DNA of 29,211 nt, taken from contig JAVQXV010000021.1 of assembly GCA_033577755.1 (NCBI GenBank), positions 1 through 29,211 of the forward strand, given 5' to 3'. The stretch comes from JANWXR01 sp033577755. GTDB taxonomy: Bacteria; Chloroflexota; Anaerolineae; Anaerolineales; UBA6663. Each line of letters starts with the position of its first letter. Position 1 is the first letter of the stretch. This document shows positions 7,473 to 15,227 of this stretch, one piece after another. The notes beneath the pieces are model-generated. The model had not been told where the DNA came from. It worked only from the letters and a program-made list of their open reading frames with translations, and ran no database searches. The position numbers and the translations under genes were made by a program.

Positions 7473-7712
7473 ATGACGACTTTACAGGAAGACAAACTCC
7501 TCGATTGCTCCGGTCTGCTCTGTCCCATTCCCGTCATCAAGACTTCCAAAGCCATCAAGGAGCTGCAGATCGGGCAGGTGCTGAAGATGATCGCCACCGA
7601 CCCCGGCGCGCCGGCCGATATGGAAGCCTGGGCACGCCAGACCGGCAATGAGCTGCTTGACTCACATAAGGACGGAGAAAAATTCGTCTTCTATCTCAGG
7701 CGCCTCAAGTAG
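7473..7712 (+). CDS. tusA: TusA-family sulfur carrier protein
   Basis: This 79-residue protein has the family signature DCSGLLCPIPVIK, with the sulfur-carrying cysteine C17 in the CPxP motif and an additional C12. TusA proteins carry a persulfide on this cysteine. In sulfur oxidisers with sHdr, TusA passes sulfane sulfur between rhodanese or DsrE proteins and the oxidation machinery in the cytoplasm. It is the first structural gene after the regulator and is followed by two dsrE-type genes, a common sulfur-relay arrangement. Length and motif are standard. Confidence 0.92.
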   Translation: MTTLQEDKLLDCSGLLCPIPVIKTSKAIKELQIGQVLKMIATDPGAPADMEAWARQTGNELLDSHKDGEKFVFYLRRLK

Positions 7713-7729
7713 GGAAGATTAGAGGAATG

Positions 7730-7770
7730 GAGGATTGGAGATTGGTCATCCAATCTCTAATCTCCAAATC
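7730..7770 (+). repeat. GGAGATTGG-type hairpin between tusA and dsrE
   Basis: GATTGGAGATTGG (7733-7745) pairs, with one mismatch, with CCAATCTCTAATC (7750-7762) across a TCAT loop. The outer bases extend the stem with one bulge. It may moderate the ratio of the two products or simply be a mobile-type spacer repeat. Related words occur at 1185-1210 and 8709-8770. Confidence 0.5.
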
Positions 7771-7789
7771 TCCGATCTCCAAACAGACC

Positions 7790-8311
7790 ATGTCCAAGTC
7801 CGACCCAAACGCCCCCAAGCGACTCGCCCTCATCGCCAGCAAAGGCACACTTGACTGGGCCTATCCTCCCTTCATCCTTGCCAGCACGGCCGGCGCCATG
7901 GGCTGGGAAGCCGCCATCTTTTTCACCTTCTACGGTCTGCCTTTACTCCTGAAGGAGCCACATGCCGAGGTGACGCCGTTGGGCAACCCGGCCATGCCGA
8001 TGAAGATGCCGTTCGGCCCGGCGAGCTTTCAGAACATCAATTGGCCCATCCCCACCGCCGTGATGGCGCTACCCGGCTTCAACGCGCTGGCCACCACACT
8101 GATGAAGCAAACCTTCAGAAACAAAGGCGTGGCTTCCATCCCTGAGCTGCGCGCCATGTGTGTGGAGACGGGGGTACGCCTCATTGGCTGCCAGATGACG
8201 ATGGATGTCTTCGGCTTCAAGAAGGAGGACTTTATCCCCGAATGTGAAATCGGCGGAGCGGCCACGTTCCTCAGCTATGCCGCCGATGCCGACGTACAAT
8301 TGTTCATCTGA
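7790..8311 (+). CDS. DsrE/DrsE-family sulfurtransferase (DsrE3A-like)
   Basis: The protein has 173 residues from the ATG at 7790; an upstream in-frame ATG at 7727 lies within the hairpin repeat and is unlikely. The N-terminal strand RLALIASKG and the conserved segment GCQMTMDVFGF, with C134, match the DsrE3A group of peroxiredoxin-like DsrE proteins, which accept and hand on persulfide sulfur. Other cysteines are C124 and C152. DsrE3A, TusA and a rhodanese commonly sit next to shdr genes. No rhodanese is encoded here, so an upstream sulfur donor must come from elsewhere. Family assignment is firm; the subtype is likely. Confidence 0.85.
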   Translation: MSKSDPNAPKRLALIASKGTLDWAYPPFILASTAGAMGWEAAIFFTFYGLPLLLKEPHAEVTPLGNPAMPMKMPFGPASFQNINWPIPTAVMALPGFNALATTLMKQTFRNKGVASIPELRAMCVETGVRLIGCQMTMDVFGFKKEDFIPECEIGGAATFLSYAADADVQLFI

Positions 8312-8324
8312 CGGGAGTTCGAGC

Positions 8325-8708
8325 GTGGACAACGATACCAAAAAGATTCTTTACGTCCAGACACACGGCGTAGATATGCCCGAACGCGCGGCCACGCCGT
8401 TCTATCTTGCAGCCGCCGCTGCAGCCATGGACGCCGAAGTTGGCATCTATTTCACTATGAACGGCCCCACCCTGCTCCAAAAGGGCGTGCCGGAAAAACT
8501 GATCGTGCCTAAGAAGGGCGGCGGCGGCAAAGAGCTGGCCTACTTCATCAAACAGGCCCTCGACTGCGGCGTGAAGCTGTATGTCTGCCAGCCCTCGCTC
8601 GACCTACACGCCTTGAAAATCGAAGACCTGATTGACGGCGTGGAGATGATCGGCGGCGCGGCTTTTAACGATATGGCGCTGGAGGCGGATGCAGTAATTG
8701 CGTTCTAA
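8325..8708 (+). CDS. DsrE-family protein, second copy
   Basis: A GTG start at 8325 with GGGAG upstream gives 127 residues. The frame is open further upstream, but that part overlaps the preceding gene. The protein has the DsrE fold: KKILYVQTHG at the start, a glycine-rich loop (GGGGKE) and YVCQPSLDLHAL with C88. C81 is a second candidate. It begins 14 nt after the DsrE3A-like stop, so the two are probably made together and may form hetero-oligomers or act in series as persulfide carriers with TusA. It is distinct from DsrE of the DsrEFH complex in overall context. Confidence 0.82.
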   Translation: MDNDTKKILYVQTHGVDMPERAATPFYLAAAAAAMDAEVGIYFTMNGPTLLQKGVPEKLIVPKKGGGGKELAYFIKQALDCGVKLYVCQPSLDLHALKIEDLIDGVEMIGGAAFNDMALEADAVIAF

Positions 8709-8743
8709 ATCTCCAAGTCTCGAATCGGCCGAGATTGGAGATG
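8709..8743 (+). repeat. Hairpin in the dsrE-shdrC1 spacer
   Basis: ATCTCCAAGTCTCG and CGAGATTGGAGAT form a near-perfect stem with a single extra base, starting right after the second DsrE stop codon. It uses the same GGAGATTGG words as the repeat upstream of the first dsrE gene. There is no T-tract, so it is not a clear terminator. Confidence 0.5.
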
Positions 8744-8774
8744 GGAAACTGAAGATTGAAGACAGGAGATTGTG

Positions 8775-9464
8775 ATGGGTCTGTTCGCCGACAAATACCC
8801 AGACGTTCCTTACGAGGAGAAGCTCCGGCTATGGGAGGAAGTGAAAGCCGACGCGCGCTTTCCTTCGTATCTTTATGGCTGTTACGAGTGCGGCATCTGC
8901 GTAGCGGCTTGCCCCTCGGCGCGGTTCTACGACTTCTCACCCCGCAAGATTGCGCAGGCGGCGGCACGCGAAGATGTGGAGCTAATCTACGAGCAGATGA
9001 ACGACGACGTCTGGAACTGCTCGCAGTGCTTCTCTTGCAACCGCTGCCCGCGCCAGAACTCGCCCGGCGGTTTGATCACCATCATGCGCGAGGTGGCGGT
9101 GAAGAACGGCCTCAAGTCCGCCAAGCACGCGCTGGAGGGCTACGGGCGCGTCATCTACAAGATCATGGGCACCGGTACGCAGGTCTCGCCCGATATGCTC
9201 CAGCCCGACGCCTTCCCCGACTGGGGGCCGCAGGTGCGCGACGTGTCTGCCGAACTCGACCTCTGGCGGCGCGCCCTCCCGCCGGAAACCCTCCACACCA
9301 CCGCCACCGGCTGGCAAGTGGATGACAAAACCATCATCGAGCTGTATCTGATCTGGCACAACACCGGCGTGATGGACATGATTGCGGAGGTGGACGAGGG
9401 TCTGCACATGATTTTGAACGACGTGATGGAGGAGAAGCTGGAAGAGGCAGGATACGAAGTATAG
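8775..9464 (+). CDS. shdrC1: sHdrC1, iron-sulfur subunit of sulfur-oxidising Hdr-like complex
   Basis: The protein has 229 residues from the ATG at 8775 (a GTG one codon earlier is possible), with AGGAG upstream. Two [4Fe-4S] motifs are visible: C36-C39-C42-C46 (CYECGICVAACP) and C82-C85-C88-C91 (CSQCFSCNRCP). This is the HdrC pattern. The remainder is helical, as in HdrC subunits that dock to HdrA and HdrB. In sHdr systems this subunit relays electrons between HdrA flavin and HdrB clusters in the cytoplasm. The gene order C1-B1-A that follows is diagnostic of the sulfur-oxidation type rather than the methanogen type. Confidence 0.9.
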   Translation: MGLFADKYPDVPYEEKLRLWEEVKADARFPSYLYGCYECGICVAACPSARFYDFSPRKIAQAAAREDVELIYEQMNDDVWNCSQCFSCNRCPRQNSPGGLITIMREVAVKNGLKSAKHALEGYGRVIYKIMGTGTQVSPDMLQPDAFPDWGPQVRDVSAELDLWRRALPPETLHTTATGWQVDDKTIIELYLIWHNTGVMDMIAEVDEGLHMILNDVMEEKLEEAGYEV

Positions 9465-9575
9465 CGAATGGCAAATAGCAGATAGCAGATGGTGAATTGC
9501 GGCTAATCGTGCCGTAGCTCTCAGCTCTTGACTATCTGTCTCCGTCATCAGTTATCGGCCATCTACTCTATGCAA
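9465..9575. repeat. AGCAGATAGC-type 7-bp repeat spacer
   Basis: This spacer between shdrC1 and shdrB1 holds AATAGCAGATAGCAGATGG on the left and partly inverted words (CTATCTG, CGGCCATCTAC) on the right. It is a weak fold-back of the same family that recurs near 16250, 20850-20980 and 24040-24100. No gene is visible in it. Confidence 0.55.
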
Positions 9576-9586
9576 AGGAGTTGACA

Positions 9587-10792
9587 ATGACTGCAACAGC
9601 CGGATTTATCCCCTATGATGCTGTGAACACGAAATCGTCGCGCAAGTTCGAGCGGCAGATGGAGTATGCGCCGGAAGACTTTCATCAGCATGTCTTCGAA
9701 CTGGAGGCCGAGGGCGAGTGGATCGTGCAGCGCGTGCCGGAGCCGTACGTCGAAGTCATGACGAAGTACGGGCGCAAAAAGAAAATCCCCCTCGAGCTGA
9801 CCTGGCACCACAAGTCGTGCGGGCAGTGCGGCCATATCCCCGGCTATTCCACTTCAATCTTCTGGCTCAACCGCAAGTTGGGCTTCAAATACATTGACCC
9901 CACCGATCAGACCTCCTGCACGGCATGGAATTATTACGCCTCGGCGACCTCCAACGCGGCGGCGCAGGCAGGCGTGGCCATGCGCAACTTCGCAGCAGCT
10001 TACGAGACAGGTTATTTTCCGATCATCCACTGCGGTACCTCCTATGGCCACTATAAGGAAGTGCGCGAAGAACTCCTTCACCATGCCGAACTACGGCATC
10101 AGGTGCGCGACATCATGAGGAAACTCGGCAAGCCGATGGTGATTCCGGAGGAGATCGTCCACTACTCCGAATGGGTGCACGCCGTCCGCGACCGCATCGC
10201 TGCTCAGCAAAAACGTGACTTCTCCAAGATCAGCGTCGCCGTTCATCCGGCCTGCCACTATTACAAGCTGGTGCAGGAGGATGCCATCTATGACCCGGAC
10301 ATCTACGGCGGCCAGCGCACGGCCACCGTTTCGGCGCTCATCACCGCGCTGGGCGCGCAGGTGCGCGATTACTCCACCTGGTACGACTGCTGCGGCTTCG
10401 GCTTCCGACACATCCTCGTCCAGCGCGACTTCACCCGCTCGTTTGCTACCCTGCGCAAGATTCAGGTCATGAAAGAAGAAGCCGACCCGGATGTGGTCAT
10501 CACCCACGACACCGGCTGTGTGACCACTTTGGATAAGAGCCAGTTCGTGGGGAAGGCACATGGCTATAACGTCGGCGTGCCGGTGATGTCGGATGCGCAG
10601 TTTGCCGCCCTGGCGATGGGCGCGCACCCGTACCGCGTCGCGCAACTCCACTGGCACTCGACCGACTATCGCCCGCTCCTCGAGAAGATGGGCATTGACC
10701 ACGAAAAGGCCTGGGCCGAATTCCAGGACGACCTGAAGAAACTCAAGAGCGGCGAAAAGGAATTCCTCACCTGGGAAGACGTAGACGCGTAA
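9587..10792 (+). CDS. shdrB1: sHdrB1, CCG-domain subunit of sulfur-oxidising Hdr-like complex
   Basis: ATG at 9587 with AAAGGAG upstream gives 401 residues. Two cysteine-rich halves are visible. The first has C78, C81, C111 and C149 (SCGQCG, TSCTAW, IHCG), without the classic CCG pair. The second has C223 (HPACHYYK), C268-C269 (YDCCGFGF) and C311 (DTGC), a complete CCG motif. Canonical HdrB carries two noncubane [4Fe-4S] clusters at the disulfide-reducing site; here the second looks intact and the first altered. In sHdr the site is thought to handle a sulfur substrate bound to LbpA or another carrier. Confidence 0.88.
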   Translation: MTATAGFIPYDAVNTKSSRKFERQMEYAPEDFHQHVFELEAEGEWIVQRVPEPYVEVMTKYGRKKKIPLELTWHHKSCGQCGHIPGYSTSIFWLNRKLGFKYIDPTDQTSCTAWNYYASATSNAAAQAGVAMRNFAAAYETGYFPIIHCGTSYGHYKEVREELLHHAELRHQVRDIMRKLGKPMVIPEEIVHYSEWVHAVRDRIAAQQKRDFSKISVAVHPACHYYKLVQEDAIYDPDIYGGQRTATVSALITALGAQVRDYSTWYDCCGFGFRHILVQRDFTRSFATLRKIQVMKEEADPDVVITHDTGCVTTLDKSQFVGKAHGYNVGVPVMSDAQFAALAMGAHPYRVAQLHWHSTDYRPLLEKMGIDHEKAWAEFQDDLKKLKSGEKEFLTWEDVDA

Positions 10793-10844
10793 CTGAGCGG
10801 AGTACGCAATACATATTCCGTAGTGCGTCATTCGTGGAGGCTGC

Positions 10845-11912
10845 ATGGCATCAGATACCATCCTCATCATCGGCGGCGGCCCGGCGGGGCTGGAAGCGGC
10901 GCGGCTGGTCGGCGACCTGGGCGCGAAGGCGATCCTCGTCGAGAAGCGCGACCACCTCGGCGGTACACCCATCTTTGAAAACTACGCGGCGCTTACGCAC
11001 GGCTTCCGTGATGCGGAAGAAGTGATAGACGAGATGATCCGCGCCGTCACCCATCACCCCAACGTCTCCGTGCGCCTCGGGTCGGAAGTCGTTGCCGCCG
11101 AGGGGGGCGCAGGTGATTTCAAAGTGACCCTCGCCAAAGGCGGCAACGGCGTGAGCGAAGTCGTCCAGGCCGGAGCCGTCATCGTTGCCACCGGGTTCCA
11201 GCACTTTGACCCGGGGCGCGAGACGCAGATGTACGGCTATTACGAATACGACGACGTGATCACGCTGGCCGATGCCGAGGCAATGCTCAAGCAACGCCGC
11301 TTCGTCAAACCTTCCACCGGCCAGCCGCCGGAGCGCGTGTGCTTTATCCAGTGCGTCGGTTCGCGTGATCGGCAGATCGGCAACGAATTTTGCTCTAAGG
11401 TGTGCTGCGGTATCTCGTCTAAGCAGGCCATCGAGGTACGCCAGCAATTGCCGAACTGCAAGGTCTTCATCTTCTACATTGATATGCGCATGTACGGCTA
11501 CTGGGAGAACGAAATCTACTGGCCGGCGCAGGAGAAGTATCACATCCAGTACGTCAAGGGCATCATCACCGAGATCATCCGCAAGGGTGACCGGCTGCTG
11601 GTGCGCGGCGAGGACACGACCATGGGCCGCCCGATGGAAGTGCCGATGGACGTGGTGGTGCTGGCCGTAGGCATGGAGCCGAGCCGCGGCACGAAGGATG
11701 TGGCGAAAGTCTTCGGCCTCAAACAAAACAAATACAAGTTTATCGAGGTGCCGCACGAGGCGCTCGATCCGACCGCGACTTCTGTCCCCGGCATCTTTGT
11801 CGCCGGCGCAGCGGCCGGCCCGAAAGACCTCGACGACACGCTGGGGATGGCGGGCGCGGCAGCGGCCAAAGCCGTGGCGCTGGTGAGGAAATTCGCGCAC
11901 GCCACGGCCTAG
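10845..11912 (+). CDS. shdrA: sHdrA, FAD-binding subunit
   Basis: ATG at 10845 follows GGAGG. The protein has 355 residues. A Rossmann FAD motif, GGGPAG, lies at 11-16 followed by LVEK. An HdrA-type [4Fe-4S] region has C166, C170, C183 and C187/C188 (FIQCVGSRD and CSKVCCG). A late GIFVAGAAAGPKDLDD segment closes the flavin domain. It is much shorter than methanogen HdrA (about 650 residues), lacking the N-terminal and ferredoxin extensions, which is the hallmark of sHdrA. The protein should be the electron-collecting hub of the complex. Two flanking shdr genes support the assignment. Confidence 0.92.
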   Translation: MASDTILIIGGGPAGLEAARLVGDLGAKAILVEKRDHLGGTPIFENYAALTHGFRDAEEVIDEMIRAVTHHPNVSVRLGSEVVAAEGGAGDFKVTLAKGGNGVSEVVQAGAVIVATGFQHFDPGRETQMYGYYEYDDVITLADAEAMLKQRRFVKPSTGQPPERVCFIQCVGSRDRQIGNEFCSKVCCGISSKQAIEVRQQLPNCKVFIFYIDMRMYGYWENEIYWPAQEKYHIQYVKGIITEIIRKGDRLLVRGEDTTMGRPMEVPMDVVVLAVGMEPSRGTKDVAKVFGLKQNKYKFIEVPHEALDPTATSVPGIFVAGAAAGPKDLDDTLGMAGAAAAKAVALVRKFAHATA

Positions 11913-11984
11913 CTCTCACCGCAGAGTCCGCCGAGAGCGCAGAGGCAAAAAATTCTCTGCGTGTTCCACGGTGAGGCAAACGCG
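11913..11984. repeat. CGCAGAG-type fold-back spacer
   Basis: CTCACCGCAGAG on the left is answered by CTCTGCG and CGGTGAG on the right, with an A-run between. The right arm supplies the GGTGAGG ribosome binding site of the next gene. Confidence 0.45.
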
Positions 11985-12785
11985 ATGCCTGACGGGCAAG
12001 TCGTTGACACGGAGACCGCCCGCGAGTTCATGGCGCAGGCGCTGGAGAAAGCGGCGCAGGCCGAGCTGGGCGACATCGTTGCCGAACTCGAGGCAAAGAG
12101 CGCGCGCTTCAGAGCGTTACTGGCGCCGGACGTTCTGCCGACCCTGGAGCGGCCCCAGCTGCGCGGCCTCCTGCGCGCCATCTTCGCGACACGCCGCCAG
12201 GCCGACGCCATCCTCGACGTGATGGGAGTCGAGGGATTACGCCAGATGTTCGCGGAGTTACTGTACGACTCGACCCCGCTGCCGGAGCGTTTTCAGAATT
12301 TCGTAGACCGCCTCTTCGGCTTCCGGGGCGACGTGCGCCTGGCGCGCAAGCCACTCCCCGGTGGCAAAGCGATCGAGTTCCCCGAATACCTGCCGTGCGA
12401 TCTAGCCTCGGAACTCCTCCACTTCACCAGCCCGGACGACCGCTGGCTGTGGACGCGCTGGATGTGGGATCCGCGCGCGGGCACCGGCGCGCTCCCGCTG
12501 GTGACGATGGAGGAATATGACCTGCACGGGCAGACCGCCGGGGAAACGTACATGAAAGTCGGCGTGGCGGTGGCGTTCGTCAGGGCCACCGGCGAGGCCG
12601 CCGGCTTTGCGAAGTTTGGCCCGCACAGTAGCCCGTTTGGGATTGACGTGTTCCTCGCCTGTGTTTACGCGGTCTATATGTACACTACGCTGCGTCTTAG
12701 GATGACGCAGGAGTTCAATCGAGTCGTGCCCCAGCTCCCGGAACTGTCGCGGCGGCTGTTGGGCGTTTGGCAAATGGAGCTTTGA
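11985..12785 (+). CDS. sHdr-associated protein ('Hyp' between shdrA and the second Hdr set)
   Basis: ATG at 11985 with GGTGAGG upstream gives 266 residues; a GTG at 11961 is an alternative. The N-terminal half is helical and charged. The C-terminal half contains a conserved-looking segment, AVAFVRATGEAAGFAKFGPH, and aromatic positions (YAVYMYTT). I see no cofactor motif and only two cysteines. A gene of unknown function occupies this position in characterised shdr clusters (C1-B1-A-hyp), so I assign it by synteny. It might be a structural or assembly subunit. Its biochemical role is not established to my knowledge. Confidence 0.7.
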   Translation: MPDGQVVDTETAREFMAQALEKAAQAELGDIVAELEAKSARFRALLAPDVLPTLERPQLRGLLRAIFATRRQADAILDVMGVEGLRQMFAELLYDSTPLPERFQNFVDRLFGFRGDVRLARKPLPGGKAIEFPEYLPCDLASELLHFTSPDDRWLWTRWMWDPRAGTGALPLVTMEEYDLHGQTAGETYMKVGVAVAFVRATGEAAGFAKFGPHSSPFGIDVFLACVYAVYMYTTLRLRMTQEFNRVVPQLPELSRRLLGVWQMEL

Positions 12786-12864
12786 ATCGCTAACGCGCTG
12801 AGAACACTGATTTCGCTGCCTTCAGCCTAATCAGCGCTTCAGCGATGCTGAACTTGGAGGCACA
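12786..12864. repeat. CGCTGA-type fold-back spacer
   Basis: Words such as CGCTAACGCGCTGAG and their complement TAATCAGCGCTTCAGCG make an imperfect hairpin. This is the same family as in 14956-15227, 28379-28680 and 29080-29211. Confidence 0.5.
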
Positions 12865-14151
12865 ATGGCTGTCGGTTTAGACAAAGTCAGGCCTGAAAAT
12901 ATCAAGGAAGAAAAGAGCCTCGTCGTCGAGGGAATGGACATCTCCGGCCACTGGAACCGGATGTTCGAGCAGCGCGTGATCTGGGATTACGATTTCGACG
13001 CGCTCGAGAAGGTGGCCGCGCTGCCCGGCGGCGAGAGCCTGATGTGGTGCTACGGCTGTGCCAAATGCACCGCCGTCTGCCCGGTGGACATCGTCGGCGA
13101 CTACTCGCCGCGCAAAATCCATCGCAAGACGCAGCTGGGCATTGACCTGTTCACCTCGCCCGACCTGTGGCTGTGCACGACGTGCATGAACTGTCTGCGG
13201 GTGTGCCCCAAAGAAGTCAACATGATCAAAATCATGCCCGCCGTGCGCGAGCAGGCCGTGCTGGCGGGTACGGCTGTGCCGCCCGAATTACAGAAAGCGT
13301 TCGAGGATACGGCTAAGCACGGCAACCCCCTCGGCCAGCCCCAGCGCAAGCGTGCCGACTGGGTGAAGAAGGCCGGCGTACCCGTGCCCATCATGAAGGA
13401 CCTCAAGCGGCCGGTGGACATTCTCTGGTACGTCGGCTCGTATCCTTCGTATCACCCGCGCGGGATTGACGCGGCCTGCGCCGCCGCCCGCATCTTCAAC
13501 GCGCTCGGCATTGACTTCGGCATCCTCGGGGTGGAGGAGAAGGACGACGGCGACTCACAACGGCTGGCGGGCGAGAAGGGGCTGTTCGAGATGCTGGCCG
13601 AGTACAACATCGCCACGTTCAACAAGTACGAGTTCAACCGCATGGTCGTCACCGGCCCGCACGAGCTCAACGCCTTCAAGAACGAGTATCCGAAGTACGG
13701 CGGCAATTTCACGGTCTTGCATTACACTACGTTCCTTGTCGAGTATCTCGACCGGCTCCGGCCGATGCTGAAGAAGCCGCTCAATCTCAAGGTGACCTTC
13801 CACGACCCGTGCTACCTCGGTCGCCACAACGGCGAGTACGAGGCGCCGCGTGAACTCCTGCGTGCCATCCCCGGCGTCGAGCTGGTGGAGATGGGCCGCT
13901 GCCGCGAGAACGGTTACTGTTGCGGTGGGGGCGGGGGCGGCATGTGGCTCGACTCGTTCACCAAGGAGTACACCAAGATGCGCCTCTCCGAGCGCCGCGT
14001 ACGCGAAGCCGTCGAATACGGCGCAGATGTCCTCGCGGTGTGCTGCCCCTTCGAGGTCTCGCGCTTCGAGGACGCCGCCAAGAGCACCGGCAACGATAAG
14101 CTACTGGTGCGCGACATCCTAGAATTGCTGGACGAGTCTATGAGAGGGTAA
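12865..14151 (+). CDS. shdrB3: HdrC-HdrB fusion, sHdrB3-like
   Basis: The protein has 428 residues, with GGAGGC before the ATG. The HdrC-like part has two [4Fe-4S] motifs, C62-C65-C68-C72 and C104-C107-C110-C114. The HdrB-like part follows. Its first CCG module has lost its cysteines: the spot reads EEKDDGDSQRLAG instead of the usual EKCCGD-type sequence. The second module is intact: C316 (HDPCYLGR), C352-C353 (YCCGGGGGG) and C393. Fused C-B proteins followed by etfAB are the arrangement I associate with the 'type II' sHdr variant, from memory; the symbol rests on that. It probably passes electrons between sHdrA and ETF. Confidence 0.78.
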   Translation: MAVGLDKVRPENIKEEKSLVVEGMDISGHWNRMFEQRVIWDYDFDALEKVAALPGGESLMWCYGCAKCTAVCPVDIVGDYSPRKIHRKTQLGIDLFTSPDLWLCTTCMNCLRVCPKEVNMIKIMPAVREQAVLAGTAVPPELQKAFEDTAKHGNPLGQPQRKRADWVKKAGVPVPIMKDLKRPVDILWYVGSYPSYHPRGIDAACAAARIFNALGIDFGILGVEEKDDGDSQRLAGEKGLFEMLAEYNIATFNKYEFNRMVVTGPHELNAFKNEYPKYGGNFTVLHYTTFLVEYLDRLRPMLKKPLNLKVTFHDPCYLGRHNGEYEAPRELLRAIPGVELVEMGRCRENGYCCGGGGGGMWLDSFTKEYTKMRLSERRVREAVEYGADVLAVCCPFEVSRFEDAAKSTGNDKLLVRDILELLDESMRG

Positions 14152-14202
14152 CCGACCCTCAATTTCCGGACTTATTTGATGACTGATGACCGATGACTGA
14201 CA

Positions 14203-14973
14203 ATGAACATCCTTGTCGCTCTCAAGCAAGTCCCTAACCTCACCGACGATCTTGAAATCAACAGCGAAGGCACAGACCTCAACCACGACGCCCTGCAGTA
14301 TGTGTTGAACGAGTGGGATGAGCAGGCGCTGGAGGAGGCCGTGCTGACCAAAGAGGCCGCCGGGGGAACCGTTACTGTGATCGGCGTGGACACCACCGGC
14401 GAGCTGAATGAGGCCCTCTTCACCGCTCTCGCCAAAGGCGCGGATAAAGCTATCAAAATCACCGGCGATTATCCGCGCGGAACCGACTCGCACACGCAGG
14501 CCAAACTCCTCGCCGAGGCGATCAAGGACCTCTCGCCCGACCTCGTGTTCGCGGGTGTGCAGGCCGCCGATGATCGCGACGGGCAGATCGCCCCGATGCT
14601 CGCCGCACACCTCGGCTTGCCCTACGTCGGCGTGGTGACCGGCGTGACGGTGAAGGACGGCAAAGCGGTCGTCCACAAGGAATATGCGGGTGGGATGATG
14701 GCCGAGTTCGAAGTGTCGCTTCCGGCGGTGATCGGCGTGCAGGCCGCCCACCAGCCGCCGCGCTACGCGCCGGTGAGCAAGATTCGACAGATCGCCAAGA
14801 CGGTCAAAGTGGAGGAAATCGCCGGCGGTGAGGCGCCAGGGTCAGGCTCGACCGTCAGGCGCATGTTCAAGCCGGAGTCGGCCGGCCATGCCGAGATGTG
14901 GGAGGGCGGGCCGGAGGAAGTGGCAGAGAAGATTGTGGCGCTGATTAGAGAGAAAGGGCTTTTGAATCGCTGA
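14203..14973 (+). CDS. etfB: Electron transfer flavoprotein subunit beta
   Basis: The 256-residue protein starts MNILVALKQVPN and has the beta-subunit core with VLNEWDEQALEEAV and the nucleotide-binding segment GVQAADDRDGQIAPMLAAHLG. The C-terminal half includes the usual EtfB arm. Lengths of 250-265 are normal. With etfA it forms a heterodimer that binds FAD and AMP or a second FAD. The adjacent Hdr-like genes suggest it shuttles sHdr electrons rather than acyl-CoA dehydrogenase electrons, although the latter cannot be excluded from sequence. The last codons and stop are part of an 18-bp direct repeat. Confidence 0.92.
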   Translation: MNILVALKQVPNLTDDLEINSEGTDLNHDALQYVLNEWDEQALEEAVLTKEAAGGTVTVIGVDTTGELNEALFTALAKGADKAIKITGDYPRGTDSHTQAKLLAEAIKDLSPDLVFAGVQAADDRDGQIAPMLAAHLGLPYVGVVTGVTVKDGKAVVHKEYAGGMMAEFEVSLPAVIGVQAAHQPPRYAPVSKIRQIAKTVKVEEIAGGEAPGSGSTVRRMFKPESAGHAEMWEGGPEEVAEKIVALIREKGLLNR

Positions 14974-15227
14974 GTCGCTGAGTTTGCTGAGGCGCTGAAG
15001 TGGTGCGAGTCAGCGTAATCAGCGCGCTCAGCGTTTCAGGGCTTTTGAATCGCTGAATTGCTGAAGGCGCTGAGGCGGACGCAAGTACGTTGTCTTTGCT
15101 GCTAAAGCGCTGAGGTTGCTAAGGATACTGAAACCGAGAGGAGTATGCCATCCCCACTGCTGTAAGCGCTGAGGCGGTAGCGTTCAGCGTAATCAGAGCG
15201 CTCAGCGTTTCAGCGATCTGAACACCT
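14956..15227. repeat. CGCTGA-type repeat spacer between etfB and etfA
   Basis: This 254-nt spacer has no gene. GGGCTTTTGAATCGCTGA occurs at 14956-14973 (including the etfB stop) and again at 15039-15056, a spacing of 83. Forward CGCTGA words and inverted TCAGCG words alternate; TCAGCGTAATCAG appears near 15010 and 15184. The region can fold into one or more long hairpins and interrupts an otherwise tight operon. Confidence 0.75.

Noticed and set aside
10851..11900. 349-codon minus-strand frame opposite shdrA
   Set aside because: It is antisense to a clear flavoprotein; its His/Arg/Asp-rich composition is typical of a shadow frame.
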